DNA of 64,000 nucleotides. Source: Salvelinus alpinus (taxonomy: Eukaryota; Chordata; Actinopteri; Salmoniformes; Salmonidae). A model generated the notes under the pieces. That model ran no database searches. It saw only the letters and a list, made by a program, of their open reading frames with translations, and was not told the DNA's origin. The stretch covers positions 19,087,227-19,151,226 of the forward strand of contig NC_092096.1 of the NCBI RefSeq assembly GCF_045679555.1, read 5' to 3'. Position 1 is the first letter of the stretch. Each line of letters begins with the position of its first letter. Below, one piece after another: positions 10,992 through 21,178 of the stretch. A program made the translations under genes and the position numbers.

Positions 10992-11157
10992 CTATTCTAC
11001 ATAGTTGTATCTCCGGTGTGATCCGCAGCAGTCTCCGTAGCCGATCATTCTCCTCGTGGTACTCCGCTACCGTTTCTTCAACTGCCCCAAAAATCTCCAC
11101 AGCTGCTGCAGTTAAACGCTCATTTAAAAACACACGAAACGACTGTAGTTTAGACAT
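10992..11157 (-). CDS. ZNF1 exon 1: fish ZNF N-terminal module
   Basis: The ATG at 11157 opens 55 codons plus one base, ending at donor ATAG|GTTCG. The protein begins MSKLQSFRVFLNERLTAAAV, continues with EIFGAVEETVAEY and ends RLLRITPEIQLCRI. It is highly charged and predicted to be mostly helical, with heptad-like Leu/Val/Ile spacing. From memory, many teleost zinc-finger proteins carry this kind of leader where mammals have KRAB; its partner is unknown to me. The promoter is no longer directly upstream: homology to the other 5' ends stops near 11225, where a LINE begins, and resumes at about 17931. Confidence 0.85.
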
Positions 11158-11498
11158 GTTTCAGTCGATAAATTGGGTATTCCGTTAGTATTGCTTCGTC
11201 CACGAGGGAAAATGGTTGTCACAAAGCTTCTTCTTCGGTGGGGTTTATCCGCGGTTGTCATCCAACGTTATGGTGCATTACCGCCACCTACTGTACTGGA
11301 GTGTGGGCCAGAAACAGGGACCAACTAAATCCTACCTGCCAGCCCCGTTGCTATTAAAAAAAATAACAAAATATTTGAGACAATATCTAATGACGTTCTA
11401 CTCAATATACTCTTTAAACGAATTTCCTGTATCCCCTGCTCCCTCATACTAGATCTCATCCTCTCGCTTTCCCTCCAATAATGTCCACAGTAGGCTAC

Positions 11499-11645
11499 CT
11501 GGGGCGGCAGGTGGTTAGAATGTTGGGCCAGAAACCGAAAGGGTGCTAGATCGAATCCCCGAGCTGACAAGGTAAAAATATGTGGCTGTCATTGTACATA
11601 AGAATTTGTTCTTAACTGACTTGCCTAGTTAAATAAAATAAAATA
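11499..11645 (+). mobile_element. tRNA-derived salmonid SINE
   Basis: The head GCGGCAGGTGGTTAGAATG leads to a pol III box-B-like AGATCGAATCCCCG. The shared tail GAATTTGTTCTTAACTGACT and TGCCTAGTTAAATAAAATAA follows. It is inserted in the 3' region of the LINE, so it is younger than that copy. Confidence 0.75.
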
Positions 11646-11912
11646 CATGCTCCACTGTCTCCTGGCAATACTCACATTTTCCTGTTGGATGCCTATCACG
11701 TGTAAGGTCTTATTCAACTGGCTGTGTCCCACCCTTAATCTTGTAAATATTGCCTCCTCTCTTCTGTCCCTTCCTGTCGTTCTCCCCTCCCCAACTTTCC
11801 TCTGTACTTGAAATAAAATGTCTGCCATTAGTATCTCTATTCCACTGCTCCTGCCATTTCTCCACCATCACTGTCCATGTCAGGCTTTTTGCCTCTGCCT
11901 TGCTCATTGAAA

Positions 11913-12353
11913 CTACCAATCAACATCCTCAATACTTCCTACTTGCTTAGCCAGTACATCAACTGCCTCGTTCCCCTCCACTCCCACATGAGCTGGGACC
12001 CATGTAAATATGATCTGTACACCCATTTGTTTACTCCTGCCATGGGTTTGTATCACCTCATAAAGCAGGTCTTGCCTGATATGTGATATAAAGGACTGGA
12101 GACTCCTTAGCACTGCACATGAATCAGAGAAAATAACTAATCTTTCTGGCTTAACTTCCTCCACCCACTGCAAGGTCAACAGTATGGCCATCGTCTCTGC
12201 CGTATATACAGCCAGATGATCTGTAATACGTTTCCTGAATCTCACCTCACATTCCTGCACTACAAGTACTGACCCAGTACGTCCTGTCCTTGGATATTTT
12301 GAACCATCTGTGTATATGGCCACAACATCCTGATATACACAGTATCCAGACAT
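11913..12353 (-). pseudogene. LINE RNase H domain (open remnant)
   Basis: 146 open codons with all four acidic RNase H positions visible: YTDGSK, AETMAI, SDSCAV and EAVDVLA. In an intact element this domain removes RNA from the RNA-DNA hybrid during insertion. Here it lacks the reverse transcriptase that should precede it, so the copy cannot move by itself. It differs from the copy at 119-472 at a handful of residues (for example KDPRTG against KYPRTG) and extends further. Confidence 0.8.
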
Positions 12354-12834
12354 CTCTTAACTATCGCCCTTTTCACCTCTGCCATGGTAAGTGGTGCATT
12401 CAATGCATCATAGCTGCCCCCACTAAAGCTGTTCTCACCCAGTTAGTCATACTATCCACTTCCCCTCTCAAATCCACCCGAGCCATCACCCACTCACAAC
12501 TCCTGATACTGATCCCACTTTGCACTTTCAAACCCCCCCCCCCCCCCCCCCCGCCTACTCCATCCACTGACACCTCCTCCTCCTCCCTCTGGCCTACTGT
12601 GCACACTATGGGGTAATGATCACTCCCTACTGTCGACTCCTCCCATACCTCCCACTCACAGATTCCTGCCATCGCACTAGATATCAAAGTGAGGTCCAAT
12701 GCAGAATCCTTCCCTGTCAATCCTAGTCCCTCAGCCATCATTCAGGCACACCAGATCTTTAACTTCTATCAGATGTTCCATCACTCGGCCATTTCCATCC
12801 ATCTGTTTCCCCCCCAGGCATTAAAATCCCCACA

Positions 12835-13965
12835 CCACATGACCTTAGTTCTATCCTGGCCCTGCACCCTCTCCACATGACCTTAGTTCTATCCTGGCCC
12901 TCCACATGACCTTAGTTCTATCCTGGCCCTCCACATGACCTTAGTTTATCCTGGCCCTCCACATGACCTTAGTTCTATCCTGGCCCTCCACATGACCTTA
13001 GTTCTATCCTGGCCCTCCACGTGACCTTAGTTCTATCCTGGCCCTCCACATGACCTTAGTTCTATCCTGGCCCTCCACATGACCTTAGTTCTATCCTGGC
13101 CCTCCACGTGACCTTAGTTCTATCCTGGCCCTCCAAGTGACCTTAGTTCTATCCTGGCCCTCCATGTGACCTTAGTTCTATCCAGGCCCTCCATGTGACC
13201 TTAGTTCTATCCTGGCCCTCCATGTGACCTTAGTTCTATCCAGGCCCTCCACATGACCTTAGTTCTATCCTGGCCCTCCACATGACCTTAGTTCTATCCT
13301 GGCCCTCCATGTGACCTTAGTTCTATCCAGGCCCTCCACATGACCTTAGTTCTATCCTGGCCCTCCACATGACCTTAGTTCTATCCTGGCCCTCCACATG
13401 ACCTTAGTTCTATCCTGGCCCTCCACGTGACCTTAGTTCTATCCTGGCCCTCCAAGTGACCTTAGTTCTATCCTGGCCCTCCATGTGACCTTAGCTCTAT
13501 CCAGGCCCTCCACATGACCTTAGTTCTATCCTGGCCCTCCACATGACCTTAGTTCTATCCTGGCCCTCCACGTGACCTTAGTTCTATCCTGGCCCTCCAA
13601 GTGACCTTAGTTCTATCCTGGCCCTCCATGTGACCTTAGTTCTATCCTGGCCCTCCACATGACCTTAGTTCTATCCTGGCCCTCCACGTGACCTTAGTTC
13701 TATCCTGGCCCTCCAAGTGACCTTAGTTCTATCCTGGCCCTCCATGTGACCTTAGTTCTATCCAGGCCCTCCATGTGACCTTAGTTCTATCCTGGCCCTC
13801 CATGTGACCTTAGTTCTATCCTGGCCCTCCATGTGACCTTAGTTCTATCCTGGCCCTCCATGTGACCTTAGTTCTATCCTGGCCCTCCACCCTCTCCACA
13901 TGACCTTAGTTCTATCCTGGCCCTCCACCCTCTCCATATGACCTTAGTTCTATCCTGGCCCTCCA
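12835..13965. repeat. 30-bp minisatellite derived from a LINE EN
   Basis: About 37 tandem units of CTCCACATGACCTTAGTTCT plus ATCCTGGCCC. The variable site after CCTCCA reads CATG, CGTG, AGTG or TGTG, giving higher-order patterns. Read on the minus strand in the LINE frame, the unit encodes EGQDRTKVMW. The frame is open from LEELEGQDRTKV on one side to MWCGDFNAWGG (the endonuclease GDFN motif) on the other. The array is therefore an in-frame amplification of ten endonuclease codons. Confidence 0.93.
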
Positions 13966-14085
13966 ACTCTTCTAGGTCCAATACCTGACACAGACTATAG
14001 TAGTTCACTACCACTATCATCCCTCCTCTCAACCACACCTCCACATATTCCTGTTCAACACCTTTACCTAGTTCACTACCACTAT
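13966..14085 (-). pseudogene. LINE endonuclease segment upstream of array
   Basis: On the minus strand the frame reads VEQEYVEVWLRGGMIVVVN then YYSLCQVLDLEELEGQD, a plausible AP-endonuclease strand leading directly into the repeat array and the GDFNAW motif. It ends at the LTR of the BEL/Pao fossil. Confidence 0.65.
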
Positions 14086-16762
14086 TGAAAGATTAGTGGA
14101 ATCTGTGTGGGTAGCTGGACAGGTAGGATGACTGACAGTGAAGGTGAACAGGTGGTCACGTGTCAGGTGACAGAAGAATGGATGAGACTGAGGCAGGAAT
14201 TCCTTTAACCATAAAGTGGTATATTTACTGAGTAGTCTGTGCTGCATAACAAAGGATACAAGATAACACGTATCCGATCAAATTCATAATCACAAACATC
14301 AAATCATAACAATCATTCATTATAACATAATTATGGAATTCAACAATCCAGTTCATTAAGAAGTCAATAGTAATCACCCGTGAGTCATTTAGGCTCTTAA
14401 CTATTTATCATAATCATGAAATAAATACAAACAGTGAATGGTCATTCAATCTATAATCCCCTTTAGTTTGATATCAAAGTCGATCAGTTAGCAAACAATG
14501 ACGTTTCTCATTTCACCCTTTCAATTGTCTTCATGTGTACATGTAATTAATTTAATTACATATTAACCATATCGATTGCATAATTGGCCTATGAGGATCC
14601 GTAGGGCCGCGATCATTGACAATTCACATTACACCATATGTTTGAAGCGTGCGCTCCAAGCCGCGCTCCGCGGTAATAACTATATACAATAACTGATGGC
14701 CCACTCTCCCGATCGCAACAGAGTCGGTGGACTTACGTGGATTCATGGACGCACAGAACTTCTCGAGCAGACGGAGTTAAGGAAGAGAAAGCAGCGAGAT
14801 CAAGCGATGGCGTTTTCCTCCTTTTATGTGGATGAGATCTGTCGGTCATTGCCACCTGACCTAATTAAAGCGCCCCTGGCCCAGCTGAGTAAGTGGCCAT
14901 GAATTAAAGGATTATTCCACCAACTCCATTGGCCTTTTCTACAGCCACCCTGGAAATTTGTTAAATTCCACACTCCTCAAAAAGGCTCATTGCTCCCCGT
15001 CCTCCGTCATCTCAGGGAGAGGAATTAGTCGAGCAACTGGCCTAATATATGTCCGGTTCTTTACCTGGATCTCCACTGATCTAACGCGACCATCGATCCC
15101 AGGCATGGTCTTAGTGATACGTCCCACCGGCCAGGAGGCTCGAGGCAGCTGAGGGTCCACCATCATTACTACTTGGCCAGTTTCCAGGCTGGCCATTTCT
15201 CTCCGCCATTTCCCTCTGTGCTGTAGGCTTGGTAGGTAATCCCGAATGAATCGGGCCCAGAAATGGTCAGCCAAGATCTGGCTGTGTCGCCACCGGCGTC
15301 TGCCAACGAGGTTGGTATCAGCATACATGGCTTGAGGAAGTGACGCATCTCGGCGTCCCATCAAGAGCATATTCGGTGTAACCGGATCGGGGTCAGCGAT
15401 ATCTGCAGAGAGATATCACAAGGGTTTGGAGTTCCATATCCCTTCCACCTCTATCAGGACGGTCCGCAAGACAGTTTCAGTGACACTTTGGTCCCCCAGG
15501 ACGACTCGTAAGGCCGTCTTTACAGATTTGATCTCTCGCTCCCATGTTCCTCCAAAATGAGGAGCTCCTGCAGGGTTAAATTTGAATAAGATTTGTTGGT
15601 CCATCAGCTGATCCTGGAGGCTGGGTTCCATGGCTTGGAAGGCTTCCTCCAACCTGGCTTCTCCTGCCTTGAAGTTTGTGCCTCTGTCAGCCAGGATCTC
15701 GTAGGGTTTCCCCCGTCGGGAGATAAACCGCCGTAGGGCCATGAGGAAGGCTTCAGTATCCAAACTCTCCAGTAGGTCCAGGTGGACACATCTAGTCGTC
15801 AAACACTTAAATAGAATGCCCCAGCGCTTTTCCACTCAACGACCTAGCTTGATTGTCAAGGGGCCAAAGCAATCTACTCCTGTTGACCAGAAGGGTGGTT
15901 TGAGGAGGCGCAAGCGTGCAGGGGGTAAATCTGCCATTTTGTGCACAGTGGCTCCGGCCCGCCATCTCTGACATTCTACGCAGGCGTATTGATGCTTACG
16001 AATGGCTCCTCGTCCTCCAAGTATCCAGTACTTCCGCCTCATCTCCCCATAGACCCTCTCTGGCCCTGGGTGGAGAAGCTTTTCATCATAACTCTTGATG
16101 AGGAGCCTGGTAAGAGGGTGTCTGGAGTCAAGGATAATTGGGTGGATAGCGTCGGGGTCCAAAACTTCTGCTCGGCACAGCCTCCCTCCGACTCTGATCA
16201 CTCCAAGGATTTGATCATATTCTGGGGCGAGAGAGAGAAGACGGCTCTCCTTAGCAACTTCCCTACCGGCTTTCAGAGCTTTTAGCTCCCCAGGGAAGCT
16301 AACTGCTTGTGCATGCTGGAGGAGTAGTGTCTTTGCCGCGAGGGAGGTGGCTATAGAAGCCACCCCATCTGATGTCTGGTTTGTGGCGGCGATCAGATCC
16401 GGCAGTGTTTGGGATTGTGCTAGGTCAGGGAGAGCTGTTGTTGGTTCCGTAGAGATGCTGTAACATTGGGTGGACTTCATTATTAACTCATGAGCTTCAA
16501 TTGGTTGCGGAGGAGCCGCACTCCTGGGGGCTTTCGGCCACTCGTTCTCTGGTTGGGACAAGAATGGTGGTCCCAAGCTCCAGCTATGGGGTTGAGCCAG
16601 TTCCTTAAGGGTTTTACCGCGAGTAACGTCATCAGCAGGATTGTTTATGCTATCAACATACCTCCAGTCCTGGACTTCTGTCAGGTCTTGGATTTCCGCA
16701 ATGCGAGTTCCGACAAACAACTTATACCTGCAGGACTCCGATGTGAGCCAGGTCAATACAGT
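14086..16762 (-). mobile_element. BEL/Pao LTR retrotransposon fossil, 5'-truncated
   Basis: Broken copy on the minus strand. Visible parts in order are the end of the RNase H/protease-RT polyprotein region (16762 down), an integrase with its zinc-binding and catalytic domains (about 16350-14990), and a terminal LTR of about 0.9 kb (14086 to about 14970, TG...CA ends). Gag, the protease and most of the reverse transcriptase are absent, as is the other LTR. There are several breaks. It is lodged inside the LINE block between LINE ORF1 and the LINE endonuclease, so it is younger than that LINE copy. The wording of the integrase places it in BEL/Pao rather than Gypsy. Confidence 0.8.
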
Positions 16763-17640
16763 GACCTCACACCAACTATATGCCACATTATGGTTTTATG
16801 TTACACTTTGGGTTTATACCATCCCCACATTTCCCATACTCATGCTCCCCTCCACACCTGGCACATCTCTCTTTACATGCTGTTGCCACATGCCCAAACC
16901 TCTGGCATTCAAAACATCTTAAAGGCTTCGGTACATATGCCCTCACATAATAACTCATATACCCTATGGTAACTTTAATTGGTAGTACCTAGTCCTTGAA
17001 GTGTAACAGAATAGACGGGCTATCTGCCCTAACTCCACCCCTTGTTGCTTGCAATCTATGAACATTCACTAGAACGCCTCCTGTCAAATTGTCCCTAACC
17101 TCTTGAATGCTAATACTCACAGGCCCCCCTGTTATCACCCCTTTAATCATTCCCTCTGCTCCACACCACCTTACACTTCCCTATTTGCTTCACCCCGAGA
17201 GCTTTCTCCCTCTGCGTCATGCCCTTACAGAACACCAACAAACTCCCATCTCTTAACACTTTACCATTGACAACTTCCCCAGTCAACTCTTTTATCACAG
17301 CCGTCAACCTTATCGGACTCATCGCCCCTATTCCCCCTTCCTCCTTGAACGTCAGAATCACTTTATGCTCCTCTTCACCTCCATGCTCCCCCTCGCGTCT
17401 TATCTTGCCCTTCCTCCCTGAACGTCAGAATTACTCCTCTTCCTCTGCACTTTCTACATCCAAACTGCCACTAGCGTTAGAAACTGTTGCTCTCCTCAAA
17501 CTTCCTTTTCTGCCTCCTCTCTACCTCCATAGACCTCTCGCTCCCCTTCAAACCCCTAACGTTACTCCCTTTCTCTCCCGCTTTCTTTTTCCTCTTTCTT
17601 AATCCCTCCTTATTTGTACCACTATGCTCCATCCTTTATT
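16763..17640 (-). pseudogene. LINE ORF1 remnant with CCHC knuckles
   Basis: On the minus strand, at about 16920-16800, there is a CCHC zinc knuckle (CFECQRFGHVATAC), then CARCGGEHEYGKC, and then the partial NHNVAYSWCEV. Together these form the knuckle array of an RNase H LINE ORF1 (RNA-binding, gag-like). Further upstream, 17361-17143 is open and reads LTAVIKELTGEV and DGSLLVFCKGM, typical of the region before the knuckles. The frame is interrupted and then cut by the BEL/Pao fossil. Confidence 0.75.
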
Positions 17641-17745
17641 TTGTACAATTTTATTTCACCTTTATTTAACCAGGTAGGCTAGTTGAGAACAAGTTCTCAT
17701 TTGCAACTGCGACCTGGCTAAGAAAAAGCAAAGCAGTGTGACACA
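17641..17745 (-). repeat. SINE-like tail fragment
   Basis: Read in reverse, it contains GAGAACTTGTTCTCAACTAG and ends CCTGGTTAAATAAAGGTG, a tail found in many fish short interspersed elements. Only about 100 bases remain, in the 5' part of the LINE block. Confidence 0.55.
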
Positions 17746-17930
17746 TACTTGCGTCACTTTCTTCTCCGTCACTATCTCCTACTATCTCTAACCGAGACAC
17801 AGCTCAGCTGTGCCGAACCGTCGCCACACAGAGTAAAGTTTGATTGTTTGTTTTTCCGCTAATTCTAACTGTTCACACAACGTCGCTTTGAAAACGCCGT
17901 TCCCAACGAGTTTTCGTTCATTGCTCTACC
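17746..17930 (-). other. 5' end of the LINE block
   Basis: No coding sequence is seen. This stretch lies between the LINE ORF1 region and the point (about 17931) where homology to the ZNF promoters resumes on the minus strand. It is probably LINE 5' UTR. Confidence 0.4.
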
Positions 17931-18132
17931 ACAAACAAAACAAAGCCTCCCTTTGTTTTACTTCCGTATTGTTTTGTTCTGTTTTTGTCAGCGGGTGGCA
18001 AGACCATAAACAGATCACAGCGGCCCCATGTGGATGGGGTTTTACTACAAATTACAGCCCAATGGTAACATTAGATTATTCAAATATGTTATACAAATCT
18101 CCAAACGTTGTGTTTTATTTATAGAGCTACAT
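17931..18132 (-). promoter_or_regulatory. Displaced ZNF1 promoter
   Basis: Read on the minus strand, this matches the block just upstream of ZNF2 to ZNF5: an ATTGG (inverted CCAAT) site, TAGTAAAACCCCATC, CGCTGTGAT, ACCCGCTGACAAAAACAGAA and GGAAGTAAAAC. In the other genes the block lies within 350 bases of the ATG. Here it is about 6.7 kb from the ZNF1 ATG because the LINE block intervenes. No TATA box is obvious. Promoter function is inferred from conservation and position. Confidence 0.55.
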
Positions 18133-18615
18133 CAGGAATAAGCAACTGGTGACCAGGCCTTTTGAAGGCCCTCAGATCAATTTCCGTAAAAAGTTCAAAC
18201 ATTTCCTGCAATTATGCACATTTTGCCAAAGGGTGAAGAGAAATGTTTGCAGTTTTCAATATATCATCTGAGTAAGACAAATTCAATGGGGGCCCGCTGT
18301 CCGGTAATTCGACCATGATTACTAAATTTAGATAGCTGGGCGCTAATCTCATTTACCAGTCTAAAAAATGTTAGCTGACATGGGCTAATTGAATGACTGT
18401 CAGTGGCTGCAATAACAAGAGAGACACTGCTGATGCACAACCACATTTTTATATTGCACCTTGTGTGTTTAACTACATTACGTTAGATATTATAACTCTC
18501 AACAACAAGTGAAGACCCCAACTGATTAAAAAAAATGTATTTACTCTTTATGGAAATTGATCGGAGAGCCTTCAAAATGGGAGCTGCAGGCCGGGTCACC
18601 AGTTAACCATCCCTG
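18133..18615. mobile_element. hAT-type MITE at promoter palindrome centre
   Basis: The ends are CAGGAATAAGCAACTGGTGA on the left and, reverse-complemented, CAGGGATGGTTAACTGGTGA on the right. The interior is non-coding. A copy at 54014-54505 has an 8-base target duplication with one mismatch (ATATAGTG/ATATAGCG), which is a hAT signature. Here the flanks are not a direct duplication. Instead the left flank is the reverse complement of the right flank (TATAAATAAAACA against TATAAAATAAAACA). Confidence 0.75.
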
Positions 18616-19089
18616 ATAAAGCACTATAAAATAAAACAAAACATTTGGGAGATTTGTATTACATATTTGAATAATTTAATGTTAGAATGAAACAATGAAG
18701 ACTTCTAAGCCCTTCTTGGAAAATACATGTAAAAATGAAATGCCTTTTATGGTGTCTGACGGAGTTAGTTGCATTTTCAGAAAATATTTAAGAATTATGT
18801 GATTCTTTGGTTAATATTAAGAAAAATATTTCTGAAAAAAATAATTTGTCGCGTCATTCAAGAATCCCTGAACTACAGTATCTATTCCCAGTATCATTGG
18901 TCTGTAGCGCGTAGTAACCCCCATCACCATGGGGGCGCTGTGGTTTGTTTCTGGGCTCGTTACCCGCTGATAAAAACAGAACAAAAGGGAAGTAAATCTG
19001 AGGGCGGGTTTGTTTCGTTTGTGTACACCATCCTTTCCTCGTGGATGTATACATACTAGCTGAATACCCAGTTCTCAGTCGACTGAAAC
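18616..19089 (+). promoter_or_regulatory. ZNF2 promoter and 5' UTR region
   Basis: Contains the block conserved in front of all the plus-strand ZNF genes: AATCCCTGAACTACAGTATC, CAGTATCATTGGTCTG (inverted CCAAT), ATCACCATGGGGGCGCTGTG and ACCCGCTGATAAAAACAGAA, then a variable GC-richer stretch and CAGTCGACTGAAAC just before the ATG. The transcription start cannot be fixed from sequence. Confidence 0.55.
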
Positions 19090-19255
19090 ATGTCTAAACT
19101 ACAGTCGTTTCGTGTGTTTTTAAATGAGCGTTTAACCGCGGCAGCTGTGGAGATTTTCGGGGCAGTTGAAGAAACGGTAGCCGAGTACCACGAGGAGAAT
19201 GATCGGCTACGGAGACTGCTGCGGATCACACCGGAGATAAAACTATGTAGAATAG
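19090..19255 (+). CDS. ZNF2 exon 1: fish ZNF N-terminal module
   Basis: ATG at 19090, 55 codons plus one base, donor ATAG|GTTCG. It matches ZNF1 exon 1 except for K instead of Q in TPEIKLC. It splices in phase 1 to exon 2 at 29351, rebuilding the codon for D in CRI-DSLQL. The intron is 10.1 kb. Confidence 0.85.
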
Positions 19256-19281
19256 GTTCGTATGTAGATCTTCTGATAGCT

Positions 19282-19935
19282 ACACTAAACAAAAAATATA
19301 AACGCAACATGCAACAATTTCAAAGATTTTTGTGAGTTATAGTTCATATAAGGAAATCAGTCAATTGAAATAAAATCATTAGGCCCTAATCTATGGATTT
19401 CACATGACTGGGAATAGAGATATGCATCTGTTGGTCACAGATGGTGATCAGGTGGGTCAGAAACCCAGTCACTATCTGGTGTGACCAACATTTGCCTCAT
19501 GTAGTGTGACATCTCCTTCACATAGAGTTGATCAGGCAGTTGATTGTGGAGTGTGGAAGGCTGTCCCACTCCTCTTCAGTGGCTGTGGGAAGTTGCTGGA
19601 TATTGGCTGGAACTGTCCTACATGTTGATCCTGAACATCCCAAACATGGTCAATGGGTGACATGTCTGGTGAGTATGCAGGCCTTTGAAGAACTGGGACA
19701 TTTTCAGCTTCCAGGAATTGTGTACAGATCCATGCAACATGGGGCTGTACATTGTCATGCTGAAACAGGAGGTGATGGTAGTGGATGAATGGCATGACAA
19801 TGGGCCTCAGGATTTCGTCACGGTGTCTCTGTGAATTCAAATTGCCATCGATAAAATGCAATTGTGTTTGTTGTCTGTAGCTTATGCCTGCCCATACCAT
19901 AACCCCACCTCCTCCTTTGTCCCCAAAACATACAT
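19282..19935 (-). mobile_element. Tc1-A element, truncated, in ZNF2 intron
   Basis: Starts 26 bases after the donor with the terminal repeat AAAAATATAAACGCAACATG. On the minus strand, 19900-19532 encodes part of a DDE transposase: MVWAGISYRQQTQLHFIDGN, FQHDNVQPHVA (second Asp) and SPDMSPIDHVWD, where the third acidic residue is D instead of the expected E. The N-terminal half and the other end are missing. It has the same position as in the other ZNF genes. Confidence 0.8.
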
Positions 19936-19980
19936 TGAATTATTTTCTAACATTTACATCTGAATATATTAACATTATAA

Positions 19981-20160
19981 ACTCAGCATAAAAATAAACG
20001 TCCTTTCGCTGTCAACTGCGTTTATTTTCAGCAAACTTAACATGTGTAAATATTTGTATGAACATAACAAGATTCAACAACTGAGGCATAAACTGAGCAA
20101 GTTCCACAGACATGTGACTAACAGAAATTGAATAATGTGTCCCTGAACGAAGGGGGGGTC
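19981..20160 (-). mobile_element. Tc1-B element, left part
   Basis: ACTCAGCATAAAAATAAACG opens a terminal repeat recognised from salmonid Tc1 elements. The element continues at 27982 after an inserted LINE, with the 15-base sequence AAAATCAAAAGTAAC duplicated on both sides (20161-20175 and 27967-27981). A worn remnant of the same end is at 55905-55970 in ZNF5. Confidence 0.8.
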
Positions 20161-20321
20161 AAAATCAAAAGTAACGGGCGGAGCTAGCATGTTGGAGTGA
20201 ACGGCGGTGTGTGAGAGGCTCCTGCAACTTTTTTGCGAAATAATCTAACTTAACCTACTTTATGATACTTTTTACAACAAACGTTTCTTTCTAATACAAC
20301 ATTGTAACTTACTGTGTAAAA

Positions 20322-21178
20322 ATGCCGAGTAATAAGCGACCAAAGGACAATAAATCCACATCGGAGGCCTACTCCACACCAAACAACGAGACAGACATGG
20401 CGGAAGGCACAGGCAACAACGTGACACTTACAGAACTTACCCGGGCTTTGGGAGAACTACGTGTTGCTTTAGCTGAGGATCTTAAGGCTACTATTGCTGA
20501 ACTGGACACCAAAATCGAGAGCACCATTCGAACGGTCGCTTCGCAGGGCCAGAGTATTGTGGACCTTGAGAAAGCTTCTGAATTCAACGCTGGTAGGATC
20601 GACGAGTTAGAGAAGCTATGCTCGTCACTGCAGGATAGGGTGCAGAGGCTTTCTGTGAAAGTGGTCGACCTGGAGGGCCGTTCCAGACGTAATAACCTTC
20701 GCGTTGTTGGTCTGGCAGAGGGGGTTGAGGCGGGCTCTCGCCCCCCGACTTCTTCGCCAAGCTATTGAAGGATGCAATGGGATCGGATGTTTTGGCTTCG
20801 GACCCCCAGCTGGACCGTGCACATCGCGCCCTTGTCCCAGTGCCTGGACCGGGCCAACGTCCTCGTCCAGTAATCATCTGTTGTCACAGTTTCAAGACCA
20901 AGGATCTTATCCTGCGCGAGGCCCGAATGAGGGGAAACCTGTTACATAAAGGGCACCCCTTCCGTGTCTATGATGATTATGCGCCCGATGTGGCAAAGCA
21001 CCGCGGCGACTACAGAGATGTCATGACCAAACTCTACAAACTCCATCTTCGCCCAGCCTTGCTCTTCCCTGCAAGACTAAGAATTCCCCCGCCTTCCGGT
21101 GAGAAGATTTGGCTCTCCTCGGTTTTGGACGCAGAGAAGTTTATCCGGGAACATACGCCAATCCCCCGTACAGGTTAG
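20322..21178 (+). pseudogene. LINE ORF1 protein (L1-like RNA binder)
   Basis: Begins MPSNKRPKDNKSTSEAYST. A coiled-coil stretch follows (ELTRALGELRVALAEDLKAT, then LEKASEFNAGRIDELEKLCS). Next come NNLRVVGLAEG (start of the RRM-like domain) and a C-terminal domain with RPRPVIICCHSF and YRDVMTKLYKLHLRPALLFP. This is the standard L1 ORF1p order: coiled coil, RRM, C-terminal domain. The frame changes once at the C-run near 20741-20746, apparently one base too many, so the listed range is a single broken gene. Confidence 0.82.

Larger units (their letters stand above)
11226..12834 (-). mobile_element. LINE block, 3' part: UTR, RNase H, EN end
   Basis: Minus-strand part of the same LINE family as 1-780. 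The 3' end begins near 11226 (GGTGGCGGTAATGCACCATA region, read in reverse) and contains a SINE at 11499-11645. RNase H is open at 12353-11913 (146 codons) with IYTDGSK, TAETMAI and SDSCAVL, followed by WVPAHVGVEGNEAVDVLAKQ with the last catalytic Asp. At 12741-12400 is the end of the endonuclease with GSDHYPIV. The reverse transcriptase is deleted between them, as in the copy at 1-780. Confidence 0.75.

Noticed and set aside
12835-13965. Possible CRISPR-like regular array
   Set aside because: The units are contiguous 30-bp tandem repeats with no spacers, in a vertebrate genome, and are explained as amplified LINE codons.
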